From: Nocardia rhizosphaerihabitans
GTDB lineage: Bacteria > Actinomycetota > Actinomycetes > Mycobacteriales > Mycobacteriaceae
Reading direction: 5' to 3'
DNA: 64,000 nucleotides
NCBI RefSeq assembly: GCF_014646295.1
Contig: NZ_BMNE01000004.1
Coordinates: 372,001 to 436,000, forward strand
Shown: one piece after another, positions 1 to 9,199 of the stretch
Numbering within the stretch: position 1 is the first letter of the stretch
Layout: every line of letters begins with the position of its first letter
The notes under the pieces: generated by a model
Told to the model about the DNA's origin: nothing
The model's database searches: none
Seen by the model: only the letters and a program-made list of their open reading frames with translations
Program-made: the position numbers and the translations under genes

Positions 1-161
1 GTTCGCGCCGGGTCGTGGGAGATGTCTGAGAGTTCGGTGAGGAAGGCCGCCACGTGGGGATTGCTGCGGGTGTGCAGGAGGGTGTGGCGGACGCGGTTTT
101 TCCCGGTCACCGGGACTGTGAAACCCCTTGCTGATATGGCTTGCGTCACAGTGCCTTCCAT
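1..161 (-). CDS. possible 5' part of an unidentified gene, cut by the window edge
   Basis: An open minus-strand frame starts at an ATG at 161 and runs off the left edge; about 53 residues are visible, including GFTVPVTGKNRVRHTL and NPHVAAFLTELSD. The amphipathic, helix-like composition and GC-rich third positions look like coding sequence. I cannot assign a family. The tail vaguely recalls the last helix of LysR-type effector domains, which would suit a remnant rather than a gene start. No convincing ribosome binding site is seen, so this may be a fragment. Confidence 0.25.
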   Translation of the reverse strand, partial: MEGTVTQAISARGFTVPVTGKNRVRHTLLHTRSNPHVAAFLTELSDISHDPAR

Positions 162-271
162 GGGCACCGTCTGTCCGGTACAAATCTCGAGTCAATCGAC
201 ATCGAGAATTTTTTCGATTCGTCCGGGGGGTTCGGGGATTCGCCGGGGGCATCGGGAGGGAGACATCGAAC

Positions 272-928
272 ATGTTCCACCGCAACATCACTCGCGTCGG
301 CCGTCGCGCGCTCGTCGCCGCGCTGCCGCTGGCCGTGGCCACCTCGCTGGTCACCGCAGGCACCGCCGCCGCCGACATCGACACCGAGCGCCAGGCGCAG
401 ATCGCCACCGGCCTGTCCAGTGCCGGTGCCGCTGAGGGCGTCGACTTCCGCACCGTCGTCTCGCCGGACCTGCGCACCATCTCCGCGACCGTCGACAACG
501 CCCGGTTCGTCGTCACCCCCGACGCCGTCACCGTGGTGTCCGCCGCGGGCGTCACCGTCGGCGAGGTCCCGCTGAAGCTCAACACCGTCGACGGCAACGC
601 CATCGCGATCGCCTCGGTGGTCTCCGAGGACGGCAAGACCCTGTCGATGGCCCCGCAGCTGTCGGCCGACACCAGCACCGAGCTGAAGAACATCGCGACC
701 GACCCGTCGAAGGCCAACCACGACCCGGTCCAGAACGGCGCCGCCGCAGGCGCGACCATCGGTGCGATCGCCGCGGCGATCATGTGCGTGCCCGCCCTGG
801 CCGCGTTCATCATCGGCTACGTCTTCTGCGCCATCCCGTCGGTGATCTCCACCGCGCTGACCGGCGCCGTGATCGGTGCGGTCATCGGCCTGGTCATCCC
901 GGAGTCGGTCCCGCAGGTCCTGCCCTGA
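272..928 (+). CDS. exported protein of unknown function with glycine/alanine-rich C-terminal segments
   Basis: A 218-residue protein with a classical Sec signal peptide: an Arg-rich start (MFHRNITRVGRR), a hydrophobic core and an A-A-A-D cleavage region near residue 31. A beta-rich middle section follows, with two glycine/alanine-rich hydrophobic stretches near the C-terminus (about 155-210). The start is set by a GGGAGGG ribosome binding site 11 bases upstream. It has the same layout as the protein encoded at 20785-21417 (signal peptide, soluble domain, GAVIG-rich hydrophobic end), so the two are probable paralogues. The family occurs in nocardiae and relatives without an assigned function that I know of. 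Location is probably cell envelope or secreted. Confidence 0.75.
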   Translation: MFHRNITRVGRRALVAALPLAVATSLVTAGTAAADIDTERQAQIATGLSSAGAAEGVDFRTVVSPDLRTISATVDNARFVVTPDAVTVVSAAGVTVGEVPLKLNTVDGNAIAIASVVSEDGKTLSMAPQLSADTSTELKNIATDPSKANHDPVQNGAAAGATIGAIAAAIMCVPALAAFIIGYVFCAIPSVISTALTGAVIGAVIGLVIPESVPQVLP

Positions 929-990
929 TCCCTCGTGGACTCCGCGTTCCGCCGCTCGATGGCTGAACGTTTGCCAGGCAAGTGAATTCG

Positions 991-1021
991 GCCCCGCATC
1001 CGTGTCACACGGGTGCGGGGC
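991..1021. terminator. bidirectional hairpin terminator
   Basis: A 15-base inverted repeat with one G-T wobble (GCCCCGCATCCGTGT with its partner ending GTGCGGGGC) is followed by TTT on the plus strand. It lies between the convergent stops of the exported-protein gene and prrB and could serve both. Confidence 0.7.
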
Positions 1022-1031
1022 TTTGCGCTGT

Positions 1032-2399
1032 CTACGGTGTGCGGCGGACCGGCAGGTCGAGCACCAGACGCGCGCCGCCGAGCGGGCTGTCCTCGAAATA
1101 GGCCCGACCGCCGTGCAACTGGGCCTGCTGGGCCACCAGTGCCAGACCGAGCCCGGAACCGCCCTTGCTGGCATTGGTGCCGCGAGCGAAGCGGGCGAAG
1201 ACCGCGCCGCGCTCGGCGACAGGCACGCCGGTGCCGTTGTCGTCGACGGCGATGACGATGTGATCGTCGGGGGTGCGATGCGCCGAAACGACGGCGTGGG
1301 TGGCGCCACCGTGTTTCACGGAGTTGGTCAGCGCGTTGTCGACGGCCAGGCGCAGGCCGGCGGGCAGCCCGCGGGTGACGAGCTCGGCGTCGGTATCGAT
1401 CCGCACCGACAGGCCCGGATTGTGGCGCATGGCGTCGTGGGCGGCCTGATCGCACAGATCGGCGACATCGGTGGGGACGTGGTCGGCTTCGGCGGTGAGG
1501 TCGCCGCGGGCCAGGCGTTCCAGCGCGGTGAGGGTGGTCTCGACCCTGGTCTCGTTGCGGGCGAGGTCGTCGAGGATCTCGCGGCGCTGCTCGTCGGTGA
1601 GGTCAAGGGTGCGCAGGACCTCGAGGTCGGTGCGGATCGCGGTCAGCGGGGTGCGCAGCTCGTGGGCCGAGACGGCGGCGAAGTCGCGGGCGGTCTCCAG
1701 CGCGGCGGCGGTCTCGGCCTGGGCCTCGTCGACGCGGGCAAGCATGGTGTTGACCGCGTCGGCCAGCTTCACCGCCTCGTCGACACCGGAACCGTCGACC
1801 GGCTGGGCCGGGTCGTCCGGATCACCGAAGGCGCTGCGGGCCGAGACCTGCTTGGTCAGCTTCACGATCGGGCCGACGGCGCGCCCGGCGAGCAGCCAGC
1901 CCAGCGCCGCTGCGGCCGCCACCGCGATCGCCGCGCCGGCCAGCACCCAGCGCTGCTGGTCGGCGGTGGCCTTGGCCGACTCGGTGGTCGGGATGGCGAG
2001 GGAGACGGTGCGGCCGACAGGCTGGTTCTCTGTGGTGGTGAGCACCCGGTACGGCTGGTCGTTCACCTCGACGGTCTGCGAGCCCGGCGGCAGATCCGGC
2101 AGCTGGGTCGAGCTGGACGCGGTCACCTGGCCGTTGTCGCGCACGGTGAGCGCCATCGTGGTCTGCAAGCCGGTCAGGTTGACGAAACCGGTCGCCAATA
2201 CCGGCTCGATCAGCACGATCCGCGAGGCGATCTCGAGCTGCTGATCGGTCTGGGTCACATTGTTGCGTTCGATCGCCTGGAAACCCACGAACGCGGCGAT
2301 CGTGACGATGATGACGGCACCCGCCGCGGCCGCGCCCGCGACTCTCGTTCGCAGCGAAAACGATTGTCTCCGACGGCTTTTCGGCGGGGCCTCGGTCAT
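1032..2399 (-). CDS. prrB: sensor histidine kinase PrrB-like
   Basis: A 455-residue membrane kinase. TM1 spans about residues 20-40, followed by an extracytoplasmic sensor of about 110 residues, TM2 at 151-171, and a HAMP region. The phospho-acceptor His246 lies in SAHELRTPLT, the N box around Asn355 (DNALTNSVKHGG), and ATP-lid motifs VDDNGTGVP (387-393) and GSGLGLAL (414-420) follow. It overlaps prrA by four bases (ATGA), so the two are translationally coupled and form a cognate pair. Length and layout match mycobacterial PrrB. In mycobacteria PrrAB responds to nitrogen/redox state and respiration; the signal here is unknown. Confidence 0.88.
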   Translation of the reverse strand: MTEAPPKSRRRQSFSLRTRVAGAAAAGAVIIVTIAAFVGFQAIERNNVTQTDQQLEIASRIVLIEPVLATGFVNLTGLQTTMALTVRDNGQVTASSSTQLPDLPPGSQTVEVNDQPYRVLTTTENQPVGRTVSLAIPTTESAKATADQQRWVLAGAAIAVAAAAALGWLLAGRAVGPIVKLTKQVSARSAFGDPDDPAQPVDGSGVDEAVKLADAVNTMLARVDEAQAETAAALETARDFAAVSAHELRTPLTAIRTDLEVLRTLDLTDEQRREILDDLARNETRVETTLTALERLARGDLTAEADHVPTDVADLCDQAAHDAMRHNPGLSVRIDTDAELVTRGLPAGLRLAVDNALTNSVKHGGATHAVVSAHRTPDDHIVIAVDDNGTGVPVAERGAVFARFARGTNASKGGSGLGLALVAQQAQLHGGRAYFEDSPLGGARLVLDLPVRRTP

Positions 2400-3100
2400 T
2401 TCGGTTCCCGGAGCACGAACCCGACGCCGCGAATGGTGTGCAAAATCCTTGGCGTGTCATCTATTTCGAGTTTGCGGCGCAGGTATCCGACGAACACGTC
2501 GACGACATTCGTATCGGCTATGAAATCGTAACCCCACACCAATTCCAGCAGCCGTTCCCGCGTCAACACCACACCCGCATTCCTGGCCAGGGTCGACAAC
2601 AATTCGAATTCCCGTTTGGTGAGCTCGATTTCCTTGCCGTGCAACAGCGCTCGATAGCCTGCCACGTCGATCTGCAGCGGGCCGACGGTGATCGCGCCGG
2701 GTGCGGCGGGCTCCGGCACGTCGGTGCGCCTGCGTAGTAAGGCGCGGATCCTGGCCACCAGTTCGGCCAGCTCGAACGGCTTCACCAGGTAGTCGTCGGC
2801 GCCGGACTCGAGGCCCGCGATCCTGTCGTCGACCGAGGCGCGGGCGCTGAGCACGCAGATCGGCACGTCGTTGCCCATCGCGCGCAACGCCGTCACCACG
2901 CCCGCGCCGTCGAGCACGGGCATGTTCATGTCGAGGACGACGGCGTCGGGCGCGCGCTCGGACACGGCGCGCAGCGCGGCGGCGCCGTCGCGGGCCACCA
3001 GCACCTGGAACCCGGACAGTCGTAGGCCACGTTCGACCGAGGCGAGGACATCCTCGTCGTCGTCGACGACCAGGACAGTGGAGGCAGCACGATCGGTCAC
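2396..3100 (-). CDS. prrA: OmpR-family response regulator PrrA-like
   Basis: A 234-residue DNA-binding response regulator. The receiver domain has the acidic pair in VVDDDED (about 12-16), phospho-acceptor Asp57 in VVLDMNMPVLDG, Ser85 at the switch position and Lys107 in YLVKPF. The C-terminal winged helix (about 135-234) contains LTKREFELL and the recognition region DTNVVDVFVGYLRRKLE. Remembered M. tuberculosis PrrA is nearly identical in these segments. It is the promoter-proximal gene of prrA-prrB and starts 41 bases after the stop of the acyl-CoA synthetase gene, so all three may be one transcript. Confidence 0.9.
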   Translation of the reverse strand: MTDRAASTVLVVDDDEDVLASVERGLRLSGFQVLVARDGAAALRAVSERAPDAVVLDMNMPVLDGAGVVTALRAMGNDVPICVLSARASVDDRIAGLESGADDYLVKPFELAELVARIRALLRRRTDVPEPAAPGAITVGPLQIDVAGYRALLHGKEIELTKREFELLSTLARNAGVVLTRERLLELVWGYDFIADTNVVDVFVGYLRRKLEIDDTPRILHTIRGVGFVLREPK

Positions 3101-3141
3101 GGTGCAATCCTATGGGCGCTGCGCGCCGCCGACCGCCGTGG

Positions 3142-5199
3142 TCAGGTCGTCGGCGCCACCGGGTCGCCGTCTAGATCGGGGGTCGGCGAGTCCTCCGCGG
3201 CGGGCTGCGGTGCGCCGAGCGGGGGATTGGCGAGGATGCGGTCGGCCAGCGCGGTGAGCACCGCCGGGTCCTCGATGGTGGCCGGGGTCTCGACGTGTTC
3301 GCCCGCGGTGAGCTGGCGGATCGTCTTGCGCAGGATCTTGCCCGAGCGGGTCTTGGGCAGGCCGGAGACGATGATCGCGCTGTGCAGGGTGGCGATGGCG
3401 CCGATCTGCTCGCGCACCCGCTCGGCCAGCTCGGTCCGCAGCTGCTCGGGATCGACCTCGACGCCCTGCTTGAGCACCACATACGCCAGCGGCAGGTGGC
3501 CCTTGAGCTCGTCGGGGACACCGATCACGGCGCATTCGGCGATGGCGTCGTGGCCCGCGATCGCGGCCTCGATACTGCCCGCCGACAGGCGGTGCCCGGC
3601 CATGTTGATCACGTCGTCGCTGCGGCCGAGGACGTAGAGGTAGCCCTCTTCGTCGAAGTAGCCGGAGTCGCCGGTCAGGTAGTGGCCGGGGAAGGCCGAC
3701 AGGTAGGAGCGGATGAACCGGTCGCGGTCGCGCCACAGGCCGGTCAGCGCGCCGGGCGGCAGCGGCAGCCCGATGACGATATTGCCCTCGACGCCGGTCG
3801 CCACCGGGTTGCCGTTCGCGTCGAGGACGCGCAGCCGGTAACCGGGCACCGGCACGCAGGACGAACCTGGCTTGACCGGCAGTTCCTGCAGGCCGAGCGG
3901 GTCGGCGCAGATCGGCCAGCCGGTCTCGGTCTGCCACCAGTGATCGACGACCGGGGTGTCGGGGTGACCGGCCAGCAGTGTGTCGGTGGCCCACTCGAAG
4001 GTGGCCGGATCGAGGCGCTCGCCCGCGCAGAACAGCGCGCGCAGCCGGGACAGGTCGTGGCGGTGGGCCGCGGTCGCCTCGGGATCGGCGCGGCGGATCG
4101 CGCGTAATGCCGTCGGCGCGGTGAACAGCACCCGCACGTCGTGCTCGTCGATGATCTTCCAGAACGTGCCCGCGTCGGGGGTGCCGACCGGTTTGCCCTC
4201 GTAGAGCACGGTCGTCGCGCCGACGAGCAGCGGCGCGTAGACAATGTAGGAGTGGCCGACCACCCAGCCGACATCGGAGGCCGCCCAGAACACCTGACCT
4301 GGGCCGACGTCGTAGATATTGCGCATCGACCAGGACAGCGCGACCGCGTGCCCGCCGTTGTCGCGGACAACGCCCTTGGGCTTCCCGGTGGTCCCCGAGG
4401 TGTAGAGGATGTAGAGCGGATCGGTGGCGGCGACCGAGACCGGCTCGGCCGGTGTCACGTCGGCGACGGTGGCGTCCCAGTCGACCCAGCGGGCGGCCAC
4501 GGTCTGCTCCGAGGACGGCAGCACATCGGTCGCGGGCTGCGCGGCCGGGAACTCGATGGTCGGGAACTGCGGGCGCTGCTTGACGATCACCGTGCGCACC
4601 GAGGCCGTCTGCGCCAGGTCCAGTGCCTGCAGCACGATCGGCGGGTATTCGATGCGGCGGTTGGGTTCCATCCCGCCCGAGGCGGTGACCACCAGGACCG
4701 GTTCGGCGTCGTCGATGCGGGCGGCCAGCTCGGGCGCGGCGAACCCGCCGAACACCACCGAGTGCACCGCGCCGATGCGTGCGCAGGCCAGCATCGCGAT
4801 CACGGCCTCGGGGATCATCGGCAGGTAGATCACGACCCGGTCACCGGCGACGACACCGAGATCGCGCATGGCGCCCGCGAATCGGGCGACCTGGTCGAGC
4901 AGTTCGGCGTAGGTGAAGACGGTGGTGGTGTCCGTCATAGCGGAGACATATATGAGGGCGGCCTGATCGGCGTGCCCGCCCTCGGCGACGGTGCCCGCCC
5001 GCACGTGCCGGTCCAGCGCGTTGACGCAGGTGTTGAGCCGGGCGTCGGGAAACCAGCGGGCCGCGCGTTTGTCGGCGGCGTCGACGATCTGCTGCGGTGG
5101 GATATCCCACTCGATGTCTCGAGCTGCGGCGGACCAGAAGTCGGCTGGGTCGACCAGACTGGTCTGATAGACCGGTCGGTACTCGTGTTCGGTGTCCAA
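3142..5199 (-). CDS. prpE: propionyl-CoA synthetase-like acyl-CoA synthetase
   Basis: A 685-residue ANL-superfamily enzyme that should activate a short-chain acid, probably propionate, with ATP and CoA. Motifs in order: an N-terminal acetyl-CoA-synthetase cap (PADFWSAAARDIEWD), the P-loop YTSGTTGKPKGVVRDNGGH characteristic of PrpE, VVDHWWQTETGWP, GRSDDVINMAGHRLSAG, and the catalytic-lysine segment LPKTRSGKILRKTIRQL. The start is a TTG at 5199 behind AGGGA; no better in-frame ATG precedes the conserved N-terminus. The last ~40 residues are low-complexity acidic/proline-rich. Acetate or another short acid is possible as substrate. Propionyl-CoA would feed methylmalonyl-CoA metabolism. Confidence 0.8.
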   Translation of the reverse strand: MDTEHEYRPVYQTSLVDPADFWSAAARDIEWDIPPQQIVDAADKRAARWFPDARLNTCVNALDRHVRAGTVAEGGHADQAALIYVSAMTDTTTVFTYAELLDQVARFAGAMRDLGVVAGDRVVIYLPMIPEAVIAMLACARIGAVHSVVFGGFAAPELAARIDDAEPVLVVTASGGMEPNRRIEYPPIVLQALDLAQTASVRTVIVKQRPQFPTIEFPAAQPATDVLPSSEQTVAARWVDWDATVADVTPAEPVSVAATDPLYILYTSGTTGKPKGVVRDNGGHAVALSWSMRNIYDVGPGQVFWAASDVGWVVGHSYIVYAPLLVGATTVLYEGKPVGTPDAGTFWKIIDEHDVRVLFTAPTALRAIRRADPEATAAHRHDLSRLRALFCAGERLDPATFEWATDTLLAGHPDTPVVDHWWQTETGWPICADPLGLQELPVKPGSSCVPVPGYRLRVLDANGNPVATGVEGNIVIGLPLPPGALTGLWRDRDRFIRSYLSAFPGHYLTGDSGYFDEEGYLYVLGRSDDVINMAGHRLSAGSIEAAIAGHDAIAECAVIGVPDELKGHLPLAYVVLKQGVEVDPEQLRTELAERVREQIGAIATLHSAIIVSGLPKTRSGKILRKTIRQLTAGEHVETPATIEDPAVLTALADRILANPPLGAPQPAAEDSPTPDLDGDPVAPTT

Positions 5200-5518
5200 C
5201 CCCGTGACTCCCTAGCCTCGCTTCGATGCCCGCTCGATAGATCCTGATGATTGTGGCAGACTTCACGCGACACCCGAGGGGGTGCCGCGACCTTTGGTTT
5301 TGCCTGGAACGGGCAGGTCATCGAGCGGACCTCTACCGGGAGTCAGCCAAGAAGTTATTGATCCGTTAGAATCTGTTGTCACTTATTCGGGCAGTCGTAG
5401 ACGCAATTTCTCGGCCAGCCGCAGTTCTCGGCCAGCTCCGCCTGGCGAGCCACCATTGCGCCTGTGGAGGTTCGCTGATGGCTCAAGGTACGAGGCCAGT
5501 TTGGAAAGTGAGTGGGAG
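5200..5518. other. intergenic region between divergent prpE and the conservon
   Basis: About 320 bases without a supported gene. An AT-richer patch at 5350-5390 contains TAGAAT at 5367-5372, a possible -10 element for the conservon, but no matching -35 is clear. A GTGGAGG followed by ATG at 5478 opens a short peptide beginning MAQGTRPVWK out of frame with the kinase. Related kinases may begin in a similar way, so either the kinase start or the sequence here deserves checking. Confidence 0.4.
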
Positions 5519-8500
5519 ATGCGTGACGCCGCTAGGTCCGGCAGCAAGCGCTGGGCGCTCGGCAACTGGGACCTGCGTTGGAAGGTTACGGCCGTGCTTG
5601 CCGTGCCGCTCGCGGTCGCGGTCGGGCTCGGCGTGTCGAGAATTACCTCGGAGTTCTCGGAGGCCAACCGGCTGTCGAGCATCAATGCGCAGGTCGACTC
5701 GATTCCGTCGGTCACCTCGCTGAGTGCTACTTCGGCGCGGGTGTCGGGTAGTCAGCTGGTCCCCGCGGGGCCGGGGGTCACCCTGGTCACCGACAAGGAC
5801 CTCGCCGACCTCGATGCCGCGATCGCCACCGCCGAGTCCTCGCTCGGCAGGCTGGCCGATATCCCGCGGGCGCACGAGGCGCTGCAGCGGATGATCTCGC
5901 AGGCCAAGAACGTGCGTGGGCAGGGCAAGGCCCTCACCTCGTCGGCCGAGGCAGCGCTGGCCTCGGTCGAGCAGATGCGTAAAGACAGCGTCGACATCGT
6001 CGAGACCACCATCGCCCAGGTGAGCGACCCGGTCATGGACCAGGCCAAGCTGCGCCTGGTCGACTCGCTCAACACCCGTTCGATCCTCGTCGACCAGCTC
6101 GCCGGCCTCTCCGGGATGCTGCGCGGTCTGCCGCAGGGTTCCCAGGACTTCATCACCGGCGTCGCCACCGAGCGGCACCTGCTCGACGTGCTCGCCAACC
6201 GTTTCCCCGACGGCGATCGGGTGATCGCCGACCTCAAGGCACAGGCCGAAGTCCGGCAGAACCTGGTCAGCAGCCCCGAGGTGGCGGCGGGCAAGCTGCC
6301 CATCGGCGACATGCGTACCTCGCTCGTCACCAGCCTCGTCGGCTACGAGGGCGTCGTCGACTCGGCCACCAAGGCCATCGAGTCCGCGATGGACGAGCTG
6401 GCCGCCACCGCGGCGACCGGCGCCTGGTCCTACACCGGTGTCGTCATCGCGACGATCCTGGCCGCGCTGTTGCTCGCCGTGTTCGTCGCCCGCTCGATGA
6501 TCGTGCCGCTGCACCGCCTGCGCCTTGCCGCGCTGCGCGTGGCCGAGTCCGATCTGCCGCACGAGGTCGCCCAGCTCCGTAACGGCGCCGCGCCCGAGGA
6601 CGTGCCGCTCGAGCCGATGCCGGTGCGCTCGGACGAGGAGATCGGTCAGCTCGCGCGCGCCGTCGACGACATCCACGGTCAGGCGCTGCGCCTGGCGAGT
6701 GATCAGGCGCAGATGCGTTCGCAGGTCAACGACATGTTCGAGACCCTGGCCCGCCGGTCCAAATCGCTCGTCGACCATCAGCTCACCCTCATCGAGGCGA
6801 TGGAGTACGACGAGAAGGATCCGCGCCTGCTCGAGAACCTCTTCCGCCTCGACCACCTCGCGGCGCGCATGCGCCGTAACGGTGACAACCTGCTCATCCT
6901 CGCCGGCACCAAGCAGCGCCGGACCAAGTCGGCCCCGGTCGAGATCGCCGACGTGCTGCGCGCCGCGATCTCCGAGGTCGAGGACTACGAGCGGGTCAAG
7001 CTCGGCGCGACCCCGCGTGGCTCGCTGGTCGAACCGGCCGCCTCCGATATGGCGCACCTGTTCGCCGAGCTGCTCGACAACGCGCTGCGCGCCTCCCCGC
7101 CGGAGACCGACGTCAAGTTCACCTTCGCCCAGGCCCACGACCAGGGTCTGCTGATCGAGGTCGCCGACCGCGGTATCGGTATGCCGCCCCAGGAGATGTC
7201 GGAGATCAACCGCAGGCTCGAGCAGACCGCGGAGCCCGGCCCCGACACCGCCCGCCACATGGGTCTGTTCGTGGTCGGCAGGCTCGCCGAGCGGCACGGG
7301 CTGACCGTGCGGCTGCGCCCGACCTTCGACACCGCGCGCGATCCGGGCGTCACCGTCACCGTGCACGTGCCGGTCGGCCTGATCGTCACCGGCGCAGGTG
7401 GCCCGGTGATGGCGCCGCAGCAGCTGCAGAAGCAGACGCCGCAGCAGGTGCGCCCGAACCCGCAGAACCAGCCGAGCACGATGCAGACCCGCGCGATCAC
7501 CCGCACCCCGGGTGGCAACGTGATGGTCACCGTCGACCCGGGCAGCGGTCCGATCGCGGCCGGTGCCGGTGGTCTGCCGCAGCGTCAGCCGGGCAACTCG
7601 ATGGCCCAGGGCGCGCAGCAGGACGCCGCCGAGCAGTCGTCGCCGACCCTGCGTCCGGCCGCGCCCGGTCAGGGCAACGCGCCGCAGCGTGGCAAGCTCG
7701 CCGCGGCCAGCCTGCCCAAGCGCAGCGTCACGCCGGGCGGACCCGGCGGGCCGCAGCGTCCGCAGGGCGCACCGCCCGCGCCAGGGCAGCCGGGCGATCC
7801 CAAGCCCGCCGGTGCACCGCAGTCGCTGGCCGGTGGCCTGCCGCAGCGGTCGCCGGGTGCCAACGGTGCTCCGTCGCGCGATCAGGCCCAGCCGCCGCGT
7901 GACTCCGCGCCGCCGAAGCGCGACACCACCGCCGGTGGTCTGCCGCAGCGGTCGCCGGGCGCCAACGGCGCGCCGCCGCGCGACCCGTCGGCCGGTGGTC
8001 TGCCGCAGCGTCCCGCCAACGGGCTACCCCAGCGGGAACAGACCGGTGGCCTACCCCAGCGCGATCCGTCCAACGGCCTCCCGCAGCGTGAGCAGACCGG
8101 TGGTCTGCCGCAGCGTGATCCGTCGACCGGGTTGCCCCAGCGCGACCCCGCGGGCAACGGTGCGCCGCAGCGTGATTCCGGTCCGGTGACGCGTGATCCG
8201 GCGTCCGGGCTGCCGCAGCGCTCCCCGTCCAACGGTCTGCCGCAGCGTGATCCGGCGCCGCGTCTGCCGCACCGCGACCAGACCGGTGGTCTGCCGCAGC
8301 GTGATCCGTCCAATGGTCTGCCCCAGCGTGAGCAGACCGGCGGGCTCCCGCAGCGTGACCCGTCCAACGGCTTGCCGCAGCGTGAGCAGACCGGCGGTCT
8401 GCCGCAACGCGATCCGGCCACCGGTCTGCCGCAGCGTGGCGCCCAGCCGAACGGTCTGCCGCAGCGTGATCCGGCGGCCGGTCAGCAGCAGCGTCCGGCC

Positions 8501-9199
8501 AACGGTCTGCCGCAGCGCGGCGCCCCTGCGCCGCAGCGTGATTCCGGCGAGAACGGTCTGCCGCAGCGCGCTCCCGCGGCCGGTCTGCCGCAGCGGGAAG
8601 CACCGAACGGGCTGCCGCAGCGTCCGGCTGCGCCGATTGGGCTGCCCCAGCGCGATCCCGGCGCTACTGTGGTACCGCAGGCGAACGCCGGGCCGGGAGT
8701 GGCGCTGCCGCAACGGGATCCGGATCCTGCGGGACCGGAGAACGCTGCGTCGGCAGGGCGCGATCCGGGTCGGCACAGCTACCGGTCGAATCCGGCCAAG
8801 GCTGCGTCGTTCTTCCAGACCAGGTTGCAGCCGGCACCGGAGGGCGATTCCGTCATGGGCGGGACGCCGATCTTCGCGGAGATGATGTCGGCGTGGCTCA
8901 CGGACGAGAATTCCGACCGGTCCCAGATGGCGGCTGCCTTCGAATCACCGGGTGACGAAGGTTGGCAGGCCGCGCGCCGGGCCAGCGAGGCTCAGCCCGA
9001 GGTTCGTACCGCTGCGGGCTTGCCTCAACGCAACCCGGGCGGCAGGCTCGTGCCTGGCGGTGTGACCGGCAAGGCCGACAGCACCCCGCAACGTGATCCC
9101 GAAACGATCAGGTCCAGCTTGAGTCGTCACCAGCAGGGCGTCCGGGATGGCCGCGCAATGAAGGCAATGAACCTAACCGGAGATAAAGGAGACCGATGA
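5519..9199 (+). CDS. cvnA: conservon sensor kinase (CvnA/nitrate-nitrite-sensor type) with GLPQR-repeat tail
   Basis: A 1226-residue membrane histidine-kinase-like protein. TM1 spans about residues 22-41, followed by a helical extracytoplasmic sensor of ~260 residues, TM2 at ~302-323, and HAMP. The dimerisation segment contains LVDHQLTLIEAM and FRLDHLAARMRR, and the ATPase has N box ELLDNALRASPP and ADRGIGMPP. The C-terminal half is unusual: ~360 residues of Pro/Gln/Arg-rich low complexity with about 23 GLPQR copies, then a conserved final ~140 residues (FFQTRL, PIFAEMMSAWL, DEGWQAARRA). It overlaps the roadblock gene by four bases (ATGA). The ATG at 5519 is the best in-frame start before TM1, though its ribosome site is weak and a TTG at 5501 is an alternative. 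In Streptomyces, conservons act as G-protein-like membrane signalling complexes. Confidence 0.85.
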   Translation: MRDAARSGSKRWALGNWDLRWKVTAVLAVPLAVAVGLGVSRITSEFSEANRLSSINAQVDSIPSVTSLSATSARVSGSQLVPAGPGVTLVTDKDLADLDAAIATAESSLGRLADIPRAHEALQRMISQAKNVRGQGKALTSSAEAALASVEQMRKDSVDIVETTIAQVSDPVMDQAKLRLVDSLNTRSILVDQLAGLSGMLRGLPQGSQDFITGVATERHLLDVLANRFPDGDRVIADLKAQAEVRQNLVSSPEVAAGKLPIGDMRTSLVTSLVGYEGVVDSATKAIESAMDELAATAATGAWSYTGVVIATILAALLLAVFVARSMIVPLHRLRLAALRVAESDLPHEVAQLRNGAAPEDVPLEPMPVRSDEEIGQLARAVDDIHGQALRLASDQAQMRSQVNDMFETLARRSKSLVDHQLTLIEAMEYDEKDPRLLENLFRLDHLAARMRRNGDNLLILAGTKQRRTKSAPVEIADVLRAAISEVEDYERVKLGATPRGSLVEPAASDMAHLFAELLDNALRASPPETDVKFTFAQAHDQGLLIEVADRGIGMPPQEMSEINRRLEQTAEPGPDTARHMGLFVVGRLAERHGLTVRLRPTFDTARDPGVTVTVHVPVGLIVTGAGGPVMAPQQLQKQTPQQVRPNPQNQPSTMQTRAITRTPGGNVMVTVDPGSGPIAAGAGGLPQRQPGNSMAQGAQQDAAEQSSPTLRPAAPGQGNAPQRGKLAAASLPKRSVTPGGPGGPQRPQGAPPAPGQPGDPKPAGAPQSLAGGLPQRSPGANGAPSRDQAQPPRDSAPPKRDTTAGGLPQRSPGANGAPPRDPSAGGLPQRPANGLPQREQTGGLPQRDPSNGLPQREQTGGLPQRDPSTGLPQRDPAGNGAPQRDSGPVTRDPASGLPQRSPSNGLPQRDPAPRLPHRDQTGGLPQRDPSNGLPQREQTGGLPQRDPSNGLPQREQTGGLPQRDPATGLPQRGAQPNGLPQRDPAAGQQQRPANGLPQRGAPAPQRDSGENGLPQRAPAAGLPQREAPNGLPQRPAAPIGLPQRDPGATVVPQANAGPGVALPQRDPDPAGPENAASAGRDPGRHSYRSNPAKAASFFQTRLQPAPEGDSVMGGTPIFAEMMSAWLTDENSDRSQMAAAFESPGDEGWQAARRASEAQPEVRTAAGLPQRNPGGRLVPGGVTGKADSTPQRDPETIRSSLSRHQQGVRDGRAMKAMNLTGDKGDR
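7568..8655 (+). repeat. coding repeat array (GLPQR units) inside the conservon kinase
   Basis: About 23 exact GLPQR pentapeptides, plus variants (ALPQR, RLPHR, GAPQR), recur every ~8-12 residues. Many sit in a two-unit alternation: GLPQREQTG then GLPQRDPSN or DPST. At DNA level the core is CTGCCGCAGCG with synonymous changes, so the array is old or under protein-level selection rather than a fresh duplication. A further copy lies in the conserved tail near 9018. Confidence 0.9.

Noticed and set aside
876..2531. Plus-strand open frame of about 551 codons
   Set aside because: Antisense to prrB, which has a full set of histidine-kinase motifs.
5483..7366. Minus-strand open frame of about 627 codons
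   Set aside because: Antisense to the sensing and kinase domains of the conservon kinase; no recognisable domain.
7728..8603. Minus-strand frames reading AADRRS-like repeats opposite the GLPQR array
   Set aside because: They are reverse readings of the coding repeat; the plus frame joins conserved domains on both sides.
7568..8655. CRISPR array
   Set aside because: Repeats are short, degenerate, in frame with a gene and without unique spacers; no cas genes.
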